64,000 nucleotides of DNA, from NCBI RefSeq assembly GCF_004118375.1, contig NZ_SDHX01000001.1:1119693-1183692 (forward strand), given 5' to 3'. This document shows positions 34,334-43,545 of this stretch, piece by piece (the stretch's first letter is position 1; each line of letters begins with the position of its first letter). Both the position numbers and the translations under genes were made by a program. The DNA is from Oleiharenicola lentus (GTDB taxonomy: Bacteria > Verrucomicrobiota > Verrucomicrobiia > Opitutales > Opitutaceae). A model generated the notes under the pieces. That model was not told the origin of the DNA. It searched no databases and saw only the letters and a program-made list of their open reading frames with translations.

Positions 34334-36247
34334 ATGGACATCAATCTTACCCTCACGGCAAAAAAATGGCAGCTGGCCTCGCAGCTGCAGCGCACTTCCT
34401 CGTATGGCGGCGTGCAGGTGGTGAAAAACATTCCGGAGCGGACCTACCTGACCATCACGTCGAAGCAGTGGGTCGTGCTGGAACAGTTTGGCGAGGCACG
34501 CACCGTCCCGCAGGTGCTGGAATCGGCGATCACGGAGCGTTTCAGTCCTGCACTGGGAGAGTTCTACGAGATCATCCTCAAGGCCGTGCGCGCGCGCATC
34601 CTGGTGGAGCCCGGTCAGACCACCGTGCCGGTGATGGCCGCCAGCTGGCCGTTGAGCCTGCGCATGGCCTATTGGTCACCGATCCTTTGGGTGATGCTTC
34701 TGTTGGGGCTGGGCGTCTCGGTATATTTCCGACCCCTTCTGCCTTTGGGTTGGCAGGATGCGGCCATCGGCACCGGGCTGGCCCTGCTGGCAGGTTTGGT
34801 GGGTGCCTCCCTCGGAGCGTCGCTCCTGCGTGGGGCCAAGGGCGAGGTTTACCTGAAGCGCTGGTTTATCTGCACGGATGACGCCTGCATGCTCCCGCCG
34901 GAGGATCAGCGCACGGTGGCCGTCGGACCGTTGTCTTTCGTGGCGCTGACGGCCGGGCTGCTGTGCTGGTTGCGGCCGGAATGGGCCATCCCACCGCTGG
35001 CCTTTCTTTTCATCCTGGGCCGGCCGTTCCTGCGCGCCCGCATGAACGCCATCATCCGCGTGGGCGCCCACCGCCGGCTGAACGACGCGAGCCATCATTT
35101 CATCTTTCCGCCCAACCGCTCGGTGCGCAACCGCGTGAAGCTGCTGGCGCTGGGCCTGCGCAGCGCGACGACCTGGCTGGAGGTCGCCTACGGCGTGGTC
35201 TGGACGCTACTCCTGGCCTATTTCTTTGGCGAGCTGTCGGAGATGCCCCCGTGGAAGCTCGCCTTCTGGCAGACGCTCGGTCCGCGTCTCGGCCTGGCGG
35301 CGGCCGGTTCCCTCGGCCTGCTCGCGCTGATCTACCTCGGTCTCGAGATCTACGTGTTCTCGCGCGACCATGCGCGCCGCTGGAAGGAATGGCTGGTCCT
35401 CACTTTCCGCCGCTGGTGCCGCCGCGGCAAGCTCCCCACCGACGAAGCCGCCCGGCTCCGCGCCTTGCTCGCCTCGCCGGCGCTCCGGCTCCTGCCGCCG
35501 CAGGTCCAGCAACCGCTGGCCAAGGCCTTTCGCTCGGAGGAACTGGGACCGTGGAAGCCGCTGCCGCTGGACGGCCGGTTCGGGGTGATTCTCTCCGGCG
35601 AGGTCGGTGTTTATCGCCTGGCCCAGAGCGGCCGGCGGGTGCTGGTGCAGGTGCTGGGCGAGGGCGACCTCGTCGGCCTGCACGATCTGGCGGATCCCGC
35701 GCGGCCCGACAGCACCTGCCGCACGCTCACGCCGGTTCACCTGCTTCTGACCGAGCGCGCGCCCTACGAGGTCGAGTTGCTCGCCCGGATGCCGCTCCCC
35801 GCGCTGACCCACCAGGTGCGCATCGCTCCTTTCCTCTCCCGCATCTCGCTCTGCGCCTCGTGGCACCGGCAGGCGGTGCAGCGTTTCGCCGAGCTTTCCC
35901 TGATCAAGAACTACGCCGACAAGGAGGTCATCCTCGAGCAGGGTTTCTTCAGCGAAAGCTTTTTCATCATCCTTGAGGGCGAAGCCCAGATCATCGCGGG
36001 CCAGCGCCGGCTGGCGGTCATCGGCCGCGGCAGCTACTTCGGCGAGATCGGCCTGCTGCAAAACAGCAACTCCGTCGCGCGCGTCGTGGCGCAGACGGGC
36101 ACCCGCTGCCTCTGCGTGCCGCGCAAGGAGTTCATGCGCTTCGTCACGCACAACCACTCGGTGGCACTCGAACTCGAGCGGGTCAGCTCGAAGCGCCTCG
36201 GTCATCCGATCTTTCCGCTCTCGCCGGGCAACTTCCGTCAACACTGA
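34334..36247 (+). CDS. Membrane protein with tandem cyclic-nucleotide-binding-like domains and M50-like membrane region
   Basis: A 637-residue protein. The N-terminus (residues 30-90) is PqqD-like in pattern (L-T-I-T-S-K-Q-W, V-L-E-Q-F-G-E-A-R-T-V-P-Q-V-L). The following TM region (about 110-360) recalls M50-type membrane proteins, but no H-E-x-x-H zinc site is present. Two CNB-type beta-roll domains follow; the second has F-G-E-I-G-L-L-Q starting at residue 569, yet the Arg that normally binds the cyclic phosphate is Ser. It is probably a signalling or scaffolding membrane protein rather than a cAMP sensor. Co-transcribed with the receiver-only gene. Confidence 0.7.
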   Translation: MDINLTLTAKKWQLASQLQRTSSYGGVQVVKNIPERTYLTITSKQWVVLEQFGEARTVPQVLESAITERFSPALGEFYEIILKAVRARILVEPGQTTVPVMAASWPLSLRMAYWSPILWVMLLLGLGVSVYFRPLLPLGWQDAAIGTGLALLAGLVGASLGASLLRGAKGEVYLKRWFICTDDACMLPPEDQRTVAVGPLSFVALTAGLLCWLRPEWAIPPLAFLFILGRPFLRARMNAIIRVGAHRRLNDASHHFIFPPNRSVRNRVKLLALGLRSATTWLEVAYGVVWTLLLAYFFGELSEMPPWKLAFWQTLGPRLGLAAAGSLGLLALIYLGLEIYVFSRDHARRWKEWLVLTFRRWCRRGKLPTDEAARLRALLASPALRLLPPQVQQPLAKAFRSEELGPWKPLPLDGRFGVILSGEVGVYRLAQSGRRVLVQVLGEGDLVGLHDLADPARPDSTCRTLTPVHLLLTERAPYEVELLARMPLPALTHQVRIAPFLSRISLCASWHRQAVQRFAELSLIKNYADKEVILEQGFFSESFFIILEGEAQIIAGQRRLAVIGRGSYFGEIGLLQNSNSVARVVAQTGTRCLCVPRKEFMRFVTHNHSVALELERVSSKRLGHPIFPLSPGNFRQH

Positions 36248-36269
36248 CCCGCCGCTGGGCGTCGCGCGG

Positions 36270-38555
36270 TCACTTCAGCACCTCGAAGAGGCTGGCGTGG
36301 TCGTCGGTCCAGTCCACCAGCCGTGCCGTTTCGTCGGGCGGCTCCTCGGCCGCCTGGCTGATGGCCTCGGCCTTCAGCAGTTTTTCGTCGGCGCTCAGCA
36401 GCATCCAGGTCGTGTTGTAGAGCCACCAGTTTTCCTTTTCCACGGTGTCGCTGATGGTGACGAAGTGCAGCCCGTGGTGCCGCGCCAGGCTCTCAACCAC
36501 GGGGCGAAGGTCGAGGTGGCGGTTTGAGATGTGGATCGCCAGCAGCCCGCCCGGCTTCAGGTGCTGCCGGTAGATCGCCATGGCCTCGCGGGTCAGCAGA
36601 TGCACGGGGATGGCGTCGCCGCTGAAGGCGTCGAGGATGAGCAGGTCGAATTCCTGCGGCCCGCGGTCCCGCAGTTCGGCCTCCATGGAGAGCCGCGCGT
36701 CTCCCAGCGCAATTTCCACCCGGGCCGGAGTACGCCGGAGGTAGCTGAAGTAGTCGCGGGCCACGCCGACGATGGCGGGGTCGATCTCGTAGAAGCGGAA
36801 AACATCGTCGGGCCGCCCGTAGGTGACGAGGGAGCCGGCGCCCAGCCCGACCAGTCCGATACGCCGGGCGCCGCTGACCGAGTCCAGCGCCCGCGCCACG
36901 CCGCTGGTGGCGCCGTAGTAGGTCGTGGGCCAGTCGAGGTAGTCGGCGTGCGTGAGCTGCATGCCGTGAGTGATGCCGCCATGCGAGAGGAGGTGGCTGC
37001 GCGAGCGCTCATGCTCCTCGCCGTAGAGCAGCACCTTGTAGGCGCCGTAGAAATTGCGCGCCGCGGCCAGCACCAGCGTCCCTTCCTTGCGGGCCTGCAC
37101 GACAAAGAGCACGCCCAGCAGCACCGCCGCGAGCAGGGGGATGCCCGCGTGGCGAAGTTTCCAGACACCGGTGCCGATCCGCCAGCGGTGTCGCAGGGTC
37201 AGCGCCAGGAAGCCCGCGCCGGCCGTGATCACCGGCCCATTTTCACCGAAGAACCCGACGGTTTCCTGCGCCCATGAAGTGAACCACGTCGCCCCTCCCC
37301 GGCTCGTCTCGGCCTGAAGCGCGGGCACGAGGAGGACTATCGCCAGCGCGCCGACGGCCGAGCCCGTGGCCAGCGCACGGCTGCGTTTCAGCACGCAGGT
37401 GACGCCCATGAAGTAGAGCGCCAGCACCAGGCCGACCTGCAGTTCGCGGTAGTCGGCGAACAGCAGCGGCCCGCCGAGCGCGACAAACAAACTGCCCGCC
37501 GCCCCGCCCAGGGCGATGACGAGGTAGTAGCCCGTGAGCCTGGAAGGGGCCGGACGCAGCCGGTAAAGTTCCCCGTGGCAGACCATGCCGGCCGCGAAGA
37601 GGGTGGCGGTGAAAACGCCGACCTGCACCGGCAGGGTAATCGTTGAGTCGGCCAGGCAACGGGCTGTGCCGCCGCAGCCCAGCACAAGCAGCGCGCTCCA
37701 GAGGCGGCGTGAATACCAGCGGGGGTGATCAAAACAGAGAATGAAGGTCAGCAGGTAAACCGCCAGCGGCAGAACCCAGAGGAACGGCACCGCGGCGATA
37801 TCCAGGCAGATCTTGTTGGTGACGGCCAGCAGCAGTAGCGAGGCCACGGCGGGCAAGGCAAACCACATCAGCCGGTCGGTGGCGTTCGGGGCTAAGTCAT
37901 CCGCCTGCGATAAGGGGCTTGCCGGATCGGCATCGGCCAGGCCGGAGACCGGCCCTGCACGGTCTCGGCCCGCCGGCCAGGCCCGCACGCGCCAGGCCAG
38001 CGCGCCGCAAAGCCCCGCGAACACCACGAATCCCGCCGACCAGCCCCAGCCGAGCGCCGTGCGCGTGGCGTGCGGCTCGAAGACGAAGGGAAAACTCACG
38101 AGTGCGAGCAAAGAACCCGCGTTGGAGAGGGCGTAAAGCCGGTAGGGCGACGCCGTCGGGTTGCCCAGACTGATCCAGCGTTGCACGAGCGGCCCGGTCG
38201 CCGAGAGAGCGAGGTAGGGCAGCCCAACGGTGGCTGCGAGCAGCAGCAGGATGCGCAACACCGGTACATCGCTGCCGGTTGGCTTCCAGCCGGCGCCCGG
38301 GATCACCGGCAGAAAAAGGAGCGCCCCGGCAAGCAGTCCGAGATGCACGACAGCCTGCTTCCGGGGCGGCAGTTTCGTGGTGATCCCGTGGGCGTAGGCG
38401 TAACCGGCGAGCAGCAGCGTCTGGAAAAACAACATGCATGTCGTCCATACTCCCGGCCCGCCCCCGAACCACGGCAGCAGAAACTTGCCCATCAGGGGCT
38501 GGAGCTGAAACAGCAGGAAGGCGCCGAGGAAAATGGTGAGCGCGGGAAGCAGCAT
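36270..38555 (-). CDS. Fused membrane transporter-like/spermidine synthase-like protein
   Basis: A 761-residue protein. The N-terminal 500 residues form about twelve TM helices and start with the F-L-G-A-F-L-L-F-Q-L-Q-P-L motif of the fused MFS/spermidine-synthase family. The C-terminal 230 residues are a spermidine-synthase-like Rossmann methyltransferase fold: G-L-V-G-L-G-A-G-S-L, F-Y-E-I-D-P, and L-L-I-L-D-A-F-S-G-D-A-I-P. Substrate unknown; polyamine synthesis is not assured for this fusion family. Around residue 202 a G-P-V-S patch is encoded by a palindromic repeat at 37940-37959. Confidence 0.85.
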   Translation of the reverse strand: MLLPALTIFLGAFLLFQLQPLMGKFLLPWFGGGPGVWTTCMLFFQTLLLAGYAYAHGITTKLPPRKQAVVHLGLLAGALLFLPVIPGAGWKPTGSDVPVLRILLLLAATVGLPYLALSATGPLVQRWISLGNPTASPYRLYALSNAGSLLALVSFPFVFEPHATRTALGWGWSAGFVVFAGLCGALAWRVRAWPAGRDRAGPVSGLADADPASPLSQADDLAPNATDRLMWFALPAVASLLLLAVTNKICLDIAAVPFLWVLPLAVYLLTFILCFDHPRWYSRRLWSALLVLGCGGTARCLADSTITLPVQVGVFTATLFAAGMVCHGELYRLRPAPSRLTGYYLVIALGGAAGSLFVALGGPLLFADYRELQVGLVLALYFMGVTCVLKRSRALATGSAVGALAIVLLVPALQAETSRGGATWFTSWAQETVGFFGENGPVITAGAGFLALTLRHRWRIGTGVWKLRHAGIPLLAAVLLGVLFVVQARKEGTLVLAAARNFYGAYKVLLYGEEHERSRSHLLSHGGITHGMQLTHADYLDWPTTYYGATSGVARALDSVSGARRIGLVGLGAGSLVTYGRPDDVFRFYEIDPAIVGVARDYFSYLRRTPARVEIALGDARLSMEAELRDRGPQEFDLLILDAFSGDAIPVHLLTREAMAIYRQHLKPGGLLAIHISNRHLDLRPVVESLARHHGLHFVTISDTVEKENWWLYNTTWMLLSADEKLLKAEAISQAAEEPPDETARLVDWTDDHASLFEVLK
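37940..37959. repeat. GGCCGGAGACCGGCCCTGCA repeat inside a gene
   Basis: It matches the metH-embedded element at 63797-63821, apart from a TAC deletion plus one adjacent shift and one substitution in the CTCCA tail. Both are read in the same frame, giving G-P-V-S on the minus strand. Confidence 0.45.
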
Positions 38556-38674
38556 GAAGGCAGAGACCTGAAACTTGAAACCTAAGACCCGAAGATGGAA
38601 CCGGACAGGGGCGGATTTGTTTTCGGAATTCTCCCTCAGGTCTTAGCCCTCAGGTCTCGGGGTCTCGCCCCCGC

Positions 38675-39340
38675 TCACCGAATAAGATAGAACGGATTCG
38701 GGAGCTTATAGGTGCGCTCGGCCAGGCCTCCGACGAGGTCGCTTTGCTGGTCGCCGATGTTCAGCACGATCGTGTAGCCTTCGTTGATCAGCTTGCGACG
38801 GATCGTGGTCTTGAACTGGCGGGCGGACATCCCCGGGACCGGCTTGTAGTGGATGCCGGTCCACACGGTGTAGCCGGTTTCGCGCAGGTTGCGCTCGGTG
38901 CCGGTGGCATCCTCGGGGCCGCGGCCGGTGATGAAGAAAACCGCCACGCCGTTGCGCACGGCGTGGTCGTAGATGAGCTGCACCGGCACGATGGGCTTGG
39001 CCTGGCCGGCGGCCACCCACTTGTCCCACACCTCCGGCACATAGCCGAAGTCGTGGGCCATGATGTGGCTGAGATTGGTGAGCGCGGTCTCGTCGATATC
39101 GAAGACGACGGCGCGCTTCTCGCCCTCCTTGGGCGGCTTGGCCAGCCGCCGCACGAGGTATTTGTTCGCGCTCACCGCGACCTTGGTCAGGTCGCGGCCG
39201 TATTCGCCCGAGTTGATGTAGCGCACAACCGCCTCCTTGGCCGGGCTGAGGTTGGCCGGCTCGGCGGCGGTTTGTTTCACCGGCAGCGCGAGGACGGCCG
39301 ACAGGAGGAGCAGGGCGGGGAGGCGCTTCAACTTCAACAT
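38675..39340 (-). CDS. Secreted HAD-superfamily acid phosphatase (class IIIB)
   Basis: A 221-residue exported phosphatase. A signal peptide (Leu-rich, cleavage near T-A-A-E) precedes the HAD catalytic motif V-V-F-D-I-D-E-T-A-L-T-N, with F-I-T-G-R as motif II, a Lys in R-R-K-L and N-I-G-D-Q-Q-S-D as motif III/IV. This set matches the plant/bacterial acid phosphatase (class B/VSP-like) HAD IIIB subfamily. It probably hydrolyses phosphomonoesters in the periplasm. The ATG at 39340 was chosen because it gives the signal peptide. Confidence 0.88.
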   Translation of the reverse strand: MLKLKRLPALLLLSAVLALPVKQTAAEPANLSPAKEAVVRYINSGEYGRDLTKVAVSANKYLVRRLAKPPKEGEKRAVVFDIDETALTNLSHIMAHDFGYVPEVWDKWVAAGQAKPIVPVQLIYDHAVRNGVAVFFITGRGPEDATGTERNLRETGYTVWTGIHYKPVPGMSARQFKTTIRRKLINEGYTIVLNIGDQQSDLVGGLAERTYKLPNPFYLIR

Positions 39341-39455
39341 GCGGCGAAGAAAGCAGGCCGCGGGCAAAACACAACCCGCGGCTGTGTTCCCTGACGGGCC
39401 AGCCGTTCGTCCAAACCCGGCTTGCACCGCGCCCGCGCGGTTGGTGACCTCACGC

Positions 39456-41228
39456 ATGCGAAACCTCCTCCGCCTGCTCCCCGTCCTGTCGCTGCTGCTC
39501 GTCCCCTTTGCCGGCCTGGCCGCCGTTCCGGCCACGCCCGCGGCGGTGGAGCAGATCTGCGCCGACTACTGGGAGGACTACCTCCGGGCGAATCCCCTCA
39601 GCGCGACCTTCAACGGCGACAACCGCTACAACGACCGCTTCGGTCCCGTTACTTCCGCCGAGGAAATCGCCGCCACTCGCGGGCTCGCGGAAAAATACCT
39701 CGCGCGTCTCGCCGAACTCGATCCCGCCGGTCTGCCGTCCGAGGATCGCATCAGCTACGACCTGCTCCGCTACCAGCAGCAGCAGTCGCTCGAGGCGCTG
39801 CAGTTTCCGTCGCACCTGCTGCCCGTCAACCAGATGAGCAGCCTGCATCTGTTGCTCGCCCAGCTCGGCTCGGGCCGGCTCGCGCAGCCGTTCAACACCG
39901 TGGAGGACTACGACCGCTGGCTCGCCCGCGCCGCCTCGTTTGCGCCCTATGTGGACGGCATCATCGCCGACATGCGCACGGGCATCGCGCAGGGCATCGT
40001 GCTGCCGAAGGCGCTTGCCAAGCCCGTGCTGCCGCAGCTCGAAAATCTCGGCACGGCAGACCTCGGGAAGAGCGTGTTCATGTCCCCCGTGCGGAAGTTT
40101 CCGCAAGCCTTCAGCGAGGCCGACCGGACCCGCCTGACCGCCGCCTTCACCGCGCTGGTGACGGACACACTGGCGCCGGCCTACCAGCGGTTGCACGTTT
40201 TCCTGCGCGACACCTACCTGCCGGCCTGTCGCGACACCGTCGCGCTCGGCGATCTGCCCGGCGGCAAGGAGTGGTATGCCTTCCTGGCGAAGAGTGCGAC
40301 GACCACCGACCTCGACCCTGAGTCGATCCACGCCATCGGTCTCGCCGAGGTGGCGCGCATCCGCGGGCAGTTCGAGGAGGCGAAGGTGCGCGTCGGCTTC
40401 AAGGGCACGCTCAAGGAATTCTTCACCCACCTGCTCACCGAACCGACCCTGAAATTCAGCACCCGCGAGGAAATCCAGGCCGCCTACGAGGGGCTGCGCG
40501 CCAAGGTCGAGGCGAAGGTGCCGGCCCTCTTCGGACGCACGCCGAAGACGCCTTATGAGATCCGCCCCGTCGAGTCCTTTCGCGAGGTCAGCGGTCCGCC
40601 GGCGCAGTATTACCAGGGCCTGCCCGACGGTTCGCGTCCAGGTATCTTCTACTACAACGCCTACAAGCCCGAGACGCGCACGCGCTTCACGACCACCGCC
40701 TACTTCGTGCACGAGGCTGTGCCCGGCCATCATTTTGAAAACAGCCTCGCGCTGGAACACCCTTCGTTGCCGGCCTTCCGCCGTTTCGGCGGCAGCACCG
40801 CCTACAGCGAGGGCTGGGGCCTTTACAGCGAGAGGCTCGGGATTGAGATGGGGCTCTACGAGGACCCGTGGCAATGGGTCGGCCGGCACTCCGCCGAGAT
40901 CTGGCGCGCCGTGCGCCTCGTGGTGGACACCGGCATCCACGCCAAGGGCTGGACTCGCGAGCAGGCCATCGCCTATTTCATCGACAACGTGCCGCAGAGC
41001 GAGGTCGTCGCCGTGCAGGAGATCGAGCGCTACATCGCGATTCCCGGCCAGGCGCTGAGCTACAAGATCGGCGAGATCAAGATCCGCGAATTGCGGGCCC
41101 GGGCGGAGAAGACCCTCGGCGCGAAGTTCGACATCCGCGCCTTCCACGACGAAGTGCTCGCCCACGGCTCCGTGCCCCTCAGTGTGCTCGAAGCTGCCGT
41201 GGACCGGTGGATCACGGCTCAAGAATAA
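39456..41228 (+). CDS. DUF885 family secreted protein (peptidase-like)
   Basis: A 590-residue protein with a signal peptide (R-N-L-L-R-L-L-P, cleavage near G-L-A-A). The DUF885 hallmark H-E-A-V-P-G-H-H lies about two-thirds along, an HExxxGHH-type motif likely to bind zinc, followed by S-E-G-W-G-L-Y-S-E. DUF885 members are annotated as putative metallopeptidases or dipeptidyl carboxypeptidase-like proteins of the M3/M32-related fold. Specificity unknown. Starts with ATG at 39456, divergent from the acid phosphatase gene. Confidence 0.85.
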   Translation: MRNLLRLLPVLSLLLVPFAGLAAVPATPAAVEQICADYWEDYLRANPLSATFNGDNRYNDRFGPVTSAEEIAATRGLAEKYLARLAELDPAGLPSEDRISYDLLRYQQQQSLEALQFPSHLLPVNQMSSLHLLLAQLGSGRLAQPFNTVEDYDRWLARAASFAPYVDGIIADMRTGIAQGIVLPKALAKPVLPQLENLGTADLGKSVFMSPVRKFPQAFSEADRTRLTAAFTALVTDTLAPAYQRLHVFLRDTYLPACRDTVALGDLPGGKEWYAFLAKSATTTDLDPESIHAIGLAEVARIRGQFEEAKVRVGFKGTLKEFFTHLLTEPTLKFSTREEIQAAYEGLRAKVEAKVPALFGRTPKTPYEIRPVESFREVSGPPAQYYQGLPDGSRPGIFYYNAYKPETRTRFTTTAYFVHEAVPGHHFENSLALEHPSLPAFRRFGGSTAYSEGWGLYSERLGIEMGLYEDPWQWVGRHSAEIWRAVRLVVDTGIHAKGWTREQAIAYFIDNVPQSEVVAVQEIERYIAIPGQALSYKIGEIKIRELRARAEKTLGAKFDIRAFHDEVLAHGSVPLSVLEAAVDRWITAQE

Positions 41229-41461
41229 GTGCAGATGTCGGTTGCCGCTTGATCGGTTGATTCGGTGGCGAAGCCAATAGAAGTAACGATCCGGTGCTGA
41301 GGCCCTTTCGTAACTCGATACCTTGTGTCGATAAATCTTACAAAATGACCATCGAGCTGACTCATAGATTATTTGTGTAAATATATTATAGCACTGAATA
41401 TCAATATAATGAAAATGCATAAGTGTTTTTGGCCTAACATTTGCAAGACGGTGGCACCCTT

Positions 41462-42124
41462 ATGAAAAACTACCTCAAACACACATGCCTCGCCATGGTG
41501 GCGCTGATCGGCCTTTCCCAGGTCGTGCGCGCTGATACCACCTTCGGTGAGAATCCGGTGCAGGATTATTGGAATCCAGTTTCTCCCAACGGCACCCACG
41601 TTTACGCGCAAAGCTTCGTGGCTCAGGCCAGCGGCGACGTTTCCGTGTTGGGCACTTGGCTGAATACGTTGGACTATGATGCGTCCACCACGCTCAAGTT
41701 CCAGATCCTCGGCTCCCTCTCGGGTAACCCGGTGCTCGGCCCCACCATCAGCACGGTGTATGCATCCACCGCTGCGATTGGCTCGATGTCCGGTCCGACC
41801 TCTTACTATTCCGGCGCGGCCACCTCCTACACGTCGTTGGTTGCCGGTCAGACCTATTGGTTTGCCATCAATGCGATCGGCGGCGGCGGCAATGGTCGCT
41901 ACCAGGCTTCCAGTGCCAATGACGATCTCCAGGATGGTGGTAGTTTCTGGTATTCCAACTCTTCGGGCTCCTACTTCGACGGCCAAAACAATCAGCCGGG
42001 CATGGCCTTCAAGGTCACGGTGAGCGACAGCTCGAGCGTTCCTGATGCCGGCTCCACCGTGCTGCTGCTGCTCTCCGGTTTTGTCGGTCTGGTGGCGGTG
42101 CGCCGCAAGCTGGCGGTCCGCTGA
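41462..42124 (+). CDS. VPD-CTERM exported surface protein
   Basis: A 220-residue protein with a signal peptide (cleavage near V-R-A-D). A beta-rich, Gly/Ser/Thr/Tyr-rich body follows (Y-S-G-A-A-T-S-Y-T and similar). The C-terminus has V-P-D-A-G-S-T, a hydrophobic helix and R-R-K, a VPDSG-CTERM-type sorting signal seen in Verrucomicrobiota. It is probably a choice-of-anchor surface protein handled by an exosortase. The 233-bp AT-rich upstream region holds no gene and likely its promoter; a strong terminator follows at 42164-42198. Confidence 0.88.
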   Translation: MKNYLKHTCLAMVALIGLSQVVRADTTFGENPVQDYWNPVSPNGTHVYAQSFVAQASGDVSVLGTWLNTLDYDASTTLKFQILGSLSGNPVLGPTISTVYASTAAIGSMSGPTSYYSGAATSYTSLVAGQTYWFAINAIGGGGNGRYQASSANDDLQDGGSFWYSNSSGSYFDGQNNQPGMAFKVTVSDSSSVPDAGSTVLLLLSGFVGLVAVRRKLAVR

Positions 42125-42163
42125 AACTCCTGAAATTCAGGCGCCTGATTGCAAGGCGACTTC

Positions 42164-42198
42164 AAGGATAGCCGATTATGCGGCTATCCTTTTTTTTG
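42164..42198 (+). terminator. Rho-independent terminator
   Basis: An 11-bp stem, AAGGATAGCCG/CGGCTATCCTT, with a 6-bp loop, followed by a run of T. It lies 39 bp after the VPD-CTERM gene. Confidence 0.9.
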
Positions 42199-42431
42199 CC
42201 CGAATTCGAAAAGATCGCTGCAGGCTGCCTTCCGCTTTTGGGATCCCTATGAGCAGTTGAATGGGAGGTTGGCGAGAAGGCCGCAGATCCGAGCGTGGTC
42301 CGTGGGAAATTATCCTCGCACGAAGCCCGCCCGACTGAGGGGCCAGGACAAAGCCACCAAACGCAAAGCTAACGAACCGATCTCAACTTGGCTGGCTCTG
42401 GTGCTCCGAGCCTTGGGTCGAAATAAATGAC

Positions 42432-43406
42432 TCACTCTTCGTCCGGAGCACCGCCGCCGGAGGCGGTGATGTCCTCGGGCTTGATCCGGTCCACGTTGAA
42501 GCGGTCCACCTTGCCGCGGATGGTCCTGATGAGTTCCTCGAGTGCGGGTGGCTCCTTCATGAAGCGGAGGGGATTCGAGCGGGCGACGACGAAGCTCTTC
42601 AGATACGGGCTCACGAAGCCCTTCGCCTTCAGCTTCGCCACGACGGCGGCGACCGCGGCGTCGAGCTCCAGCAGCAGGGCGGCGATGCGCTCGTGCTCCT
42701 TGAGGGACTTGGTGAGCGACTCGTCGCTGAACTGCGAAAGGCGGCGGACAAAAGAATTATAGACGCCGCCGCTAAAGCGCGGGTGCTGTTCGTAACACAG
42801 GCCCATCGTAATGAGCGAGGCCTCCTCGAAGTAGTAGGCGAATTCCTTCTCCGCCGCCGCGGCGCGTTCCTCGAGCAGGTTGCGGAAGATGCGTATGACC
42901 TCGAGGGACTTGTCCTTCAGGTTGTGCGCCTTCTCGGTGTTGAGGGCGAGGATCTGCCAGGCGATCTCGCGCTTGGGCACGACAAGCGCGGTGATGGCCT
43001 TCGCGCCGAGGCGTTTCATGGCCGCGAGGCGGTGGCCGCCGTTGGGCGTCCAAAATCCGCCGCCCGGTGCCGTGATGGCGATGATGGGATCGAGGAAGAT
43101 GCCCGTGCGATCGATGACGTCGGCGAGTTTCTTATGATGGAGGTCCGACACGTCGCGCTGGAAGGGCGTGGGCTCGACCTTCGCCACCGGCAGCACGGCC
43201 ACGAGGAGCGGCGACTGGCCGATGGGATCAAGATACTGGCCCACGACCACGCCCCCCGCCGCCTCGACCGTCGCCTTCGTGTCGGCCGCCATGCCGGTCA
43301 GCCCGGGCAGGAGCGCCGCGGCGGCGTCGGCTCCGCGCGAACCGGCCTTGGCCTTGCGCGGACGTTTCTTGGGGGGCAGACGTTTGAGGGCGGGTTTTGC
43401 GGGCAT
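42432..43406 (-). CDS. ParB-like nuclease/partition domain protein
   Basis: A 324-residue protein. A Lys/Arg/Pro-rich N-terminus (residues 1-25) precedes a ParB-type N-domain with L-P-V-A-K-V-E-P-T-P-F-Q-R-D, D-P-I-I-A-I and the box G-G-H-R-L-A-A-M-K-R-L-G. The C-terminal half is helical. Genuine chromosomal ParB sits next to parA, which is absent here, so this is more likely a ParB-fold relative with another role. The start at 43406 (M-P-A-K) was chosen because the longer open frame upstream overlaps another gene. Confidence 0.8.
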   Translation of the reverse strand: MPAKPALKRLPPKKRPRKAKAGSRGADAAAALLPGLTGMAADTKATVEAAGGVVVGQYLDPIGQSPLLVAVLPVAKVEPTPFQRDVSDLHHKKLADVIDRTGIFLDPIIAITAPGGGFWTPNGGHRLAAMKRLGAKAITALVVPKREIAWQILALNTEKAHNLKDKSLEVIRIFRNLLEERAAAAEKEFAYYFEEASLITMGLCYEQHPRFSGGVYNSFVRRLSQFSDESLTKSLKEHERIAALLLELDAAVAAVVAKLKAKGFVSPYLKSFVVARSNPLRFMKEPPALEELIRTIRGKVDRFNVDRIKPEDITASGGGAPDEE

Positions 43407-43462
43407 GGGAAACGGGGTTGGCCACAGGAAGCACAAAAAGCGCAAAAAGGGGAGTCCGGGTT

Positions 43463-43488
43463 GCCGATGCGACGCTGCGCATCGCGGC
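43463..43488. repeat. GCCGATGCG/CGCATC-CGGC hairpin
   Basis: An intergenic palindrome between the divergent ParB-like and membrane-protein genes, of the same variable-stem style as other hairpins in the window. It has no GTAGGG or CTCCAC ends, so its membership is uncertain. Confidence 0.35.
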
Positions 43489-43545
43489 GCTTGCGCGGGT
43501 GGAGAGGCTTGGCAGATTGAGGCGACCGTGAAACTGGAGCGGACC

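Noticed and set aside
34334-36247. Protein as a canonical cAMP receptor
   Set aside because: The conserved Arg of the phosphate-binding cassette is Ser in the second CNB domain and the first domain is degenerate.
42149-42430. 93-codon plus-strand frame between the VPD-CTERM and ParB-like genes
   Set aside because: It begins upstream of and includes a strong terminator, and shows no domain or ribosome binding site.
42432-43406. Chromosome-partition ParB
   Set aside because: No parA neighbour and no parS-like sites were seen; only the ParB fold is supported.
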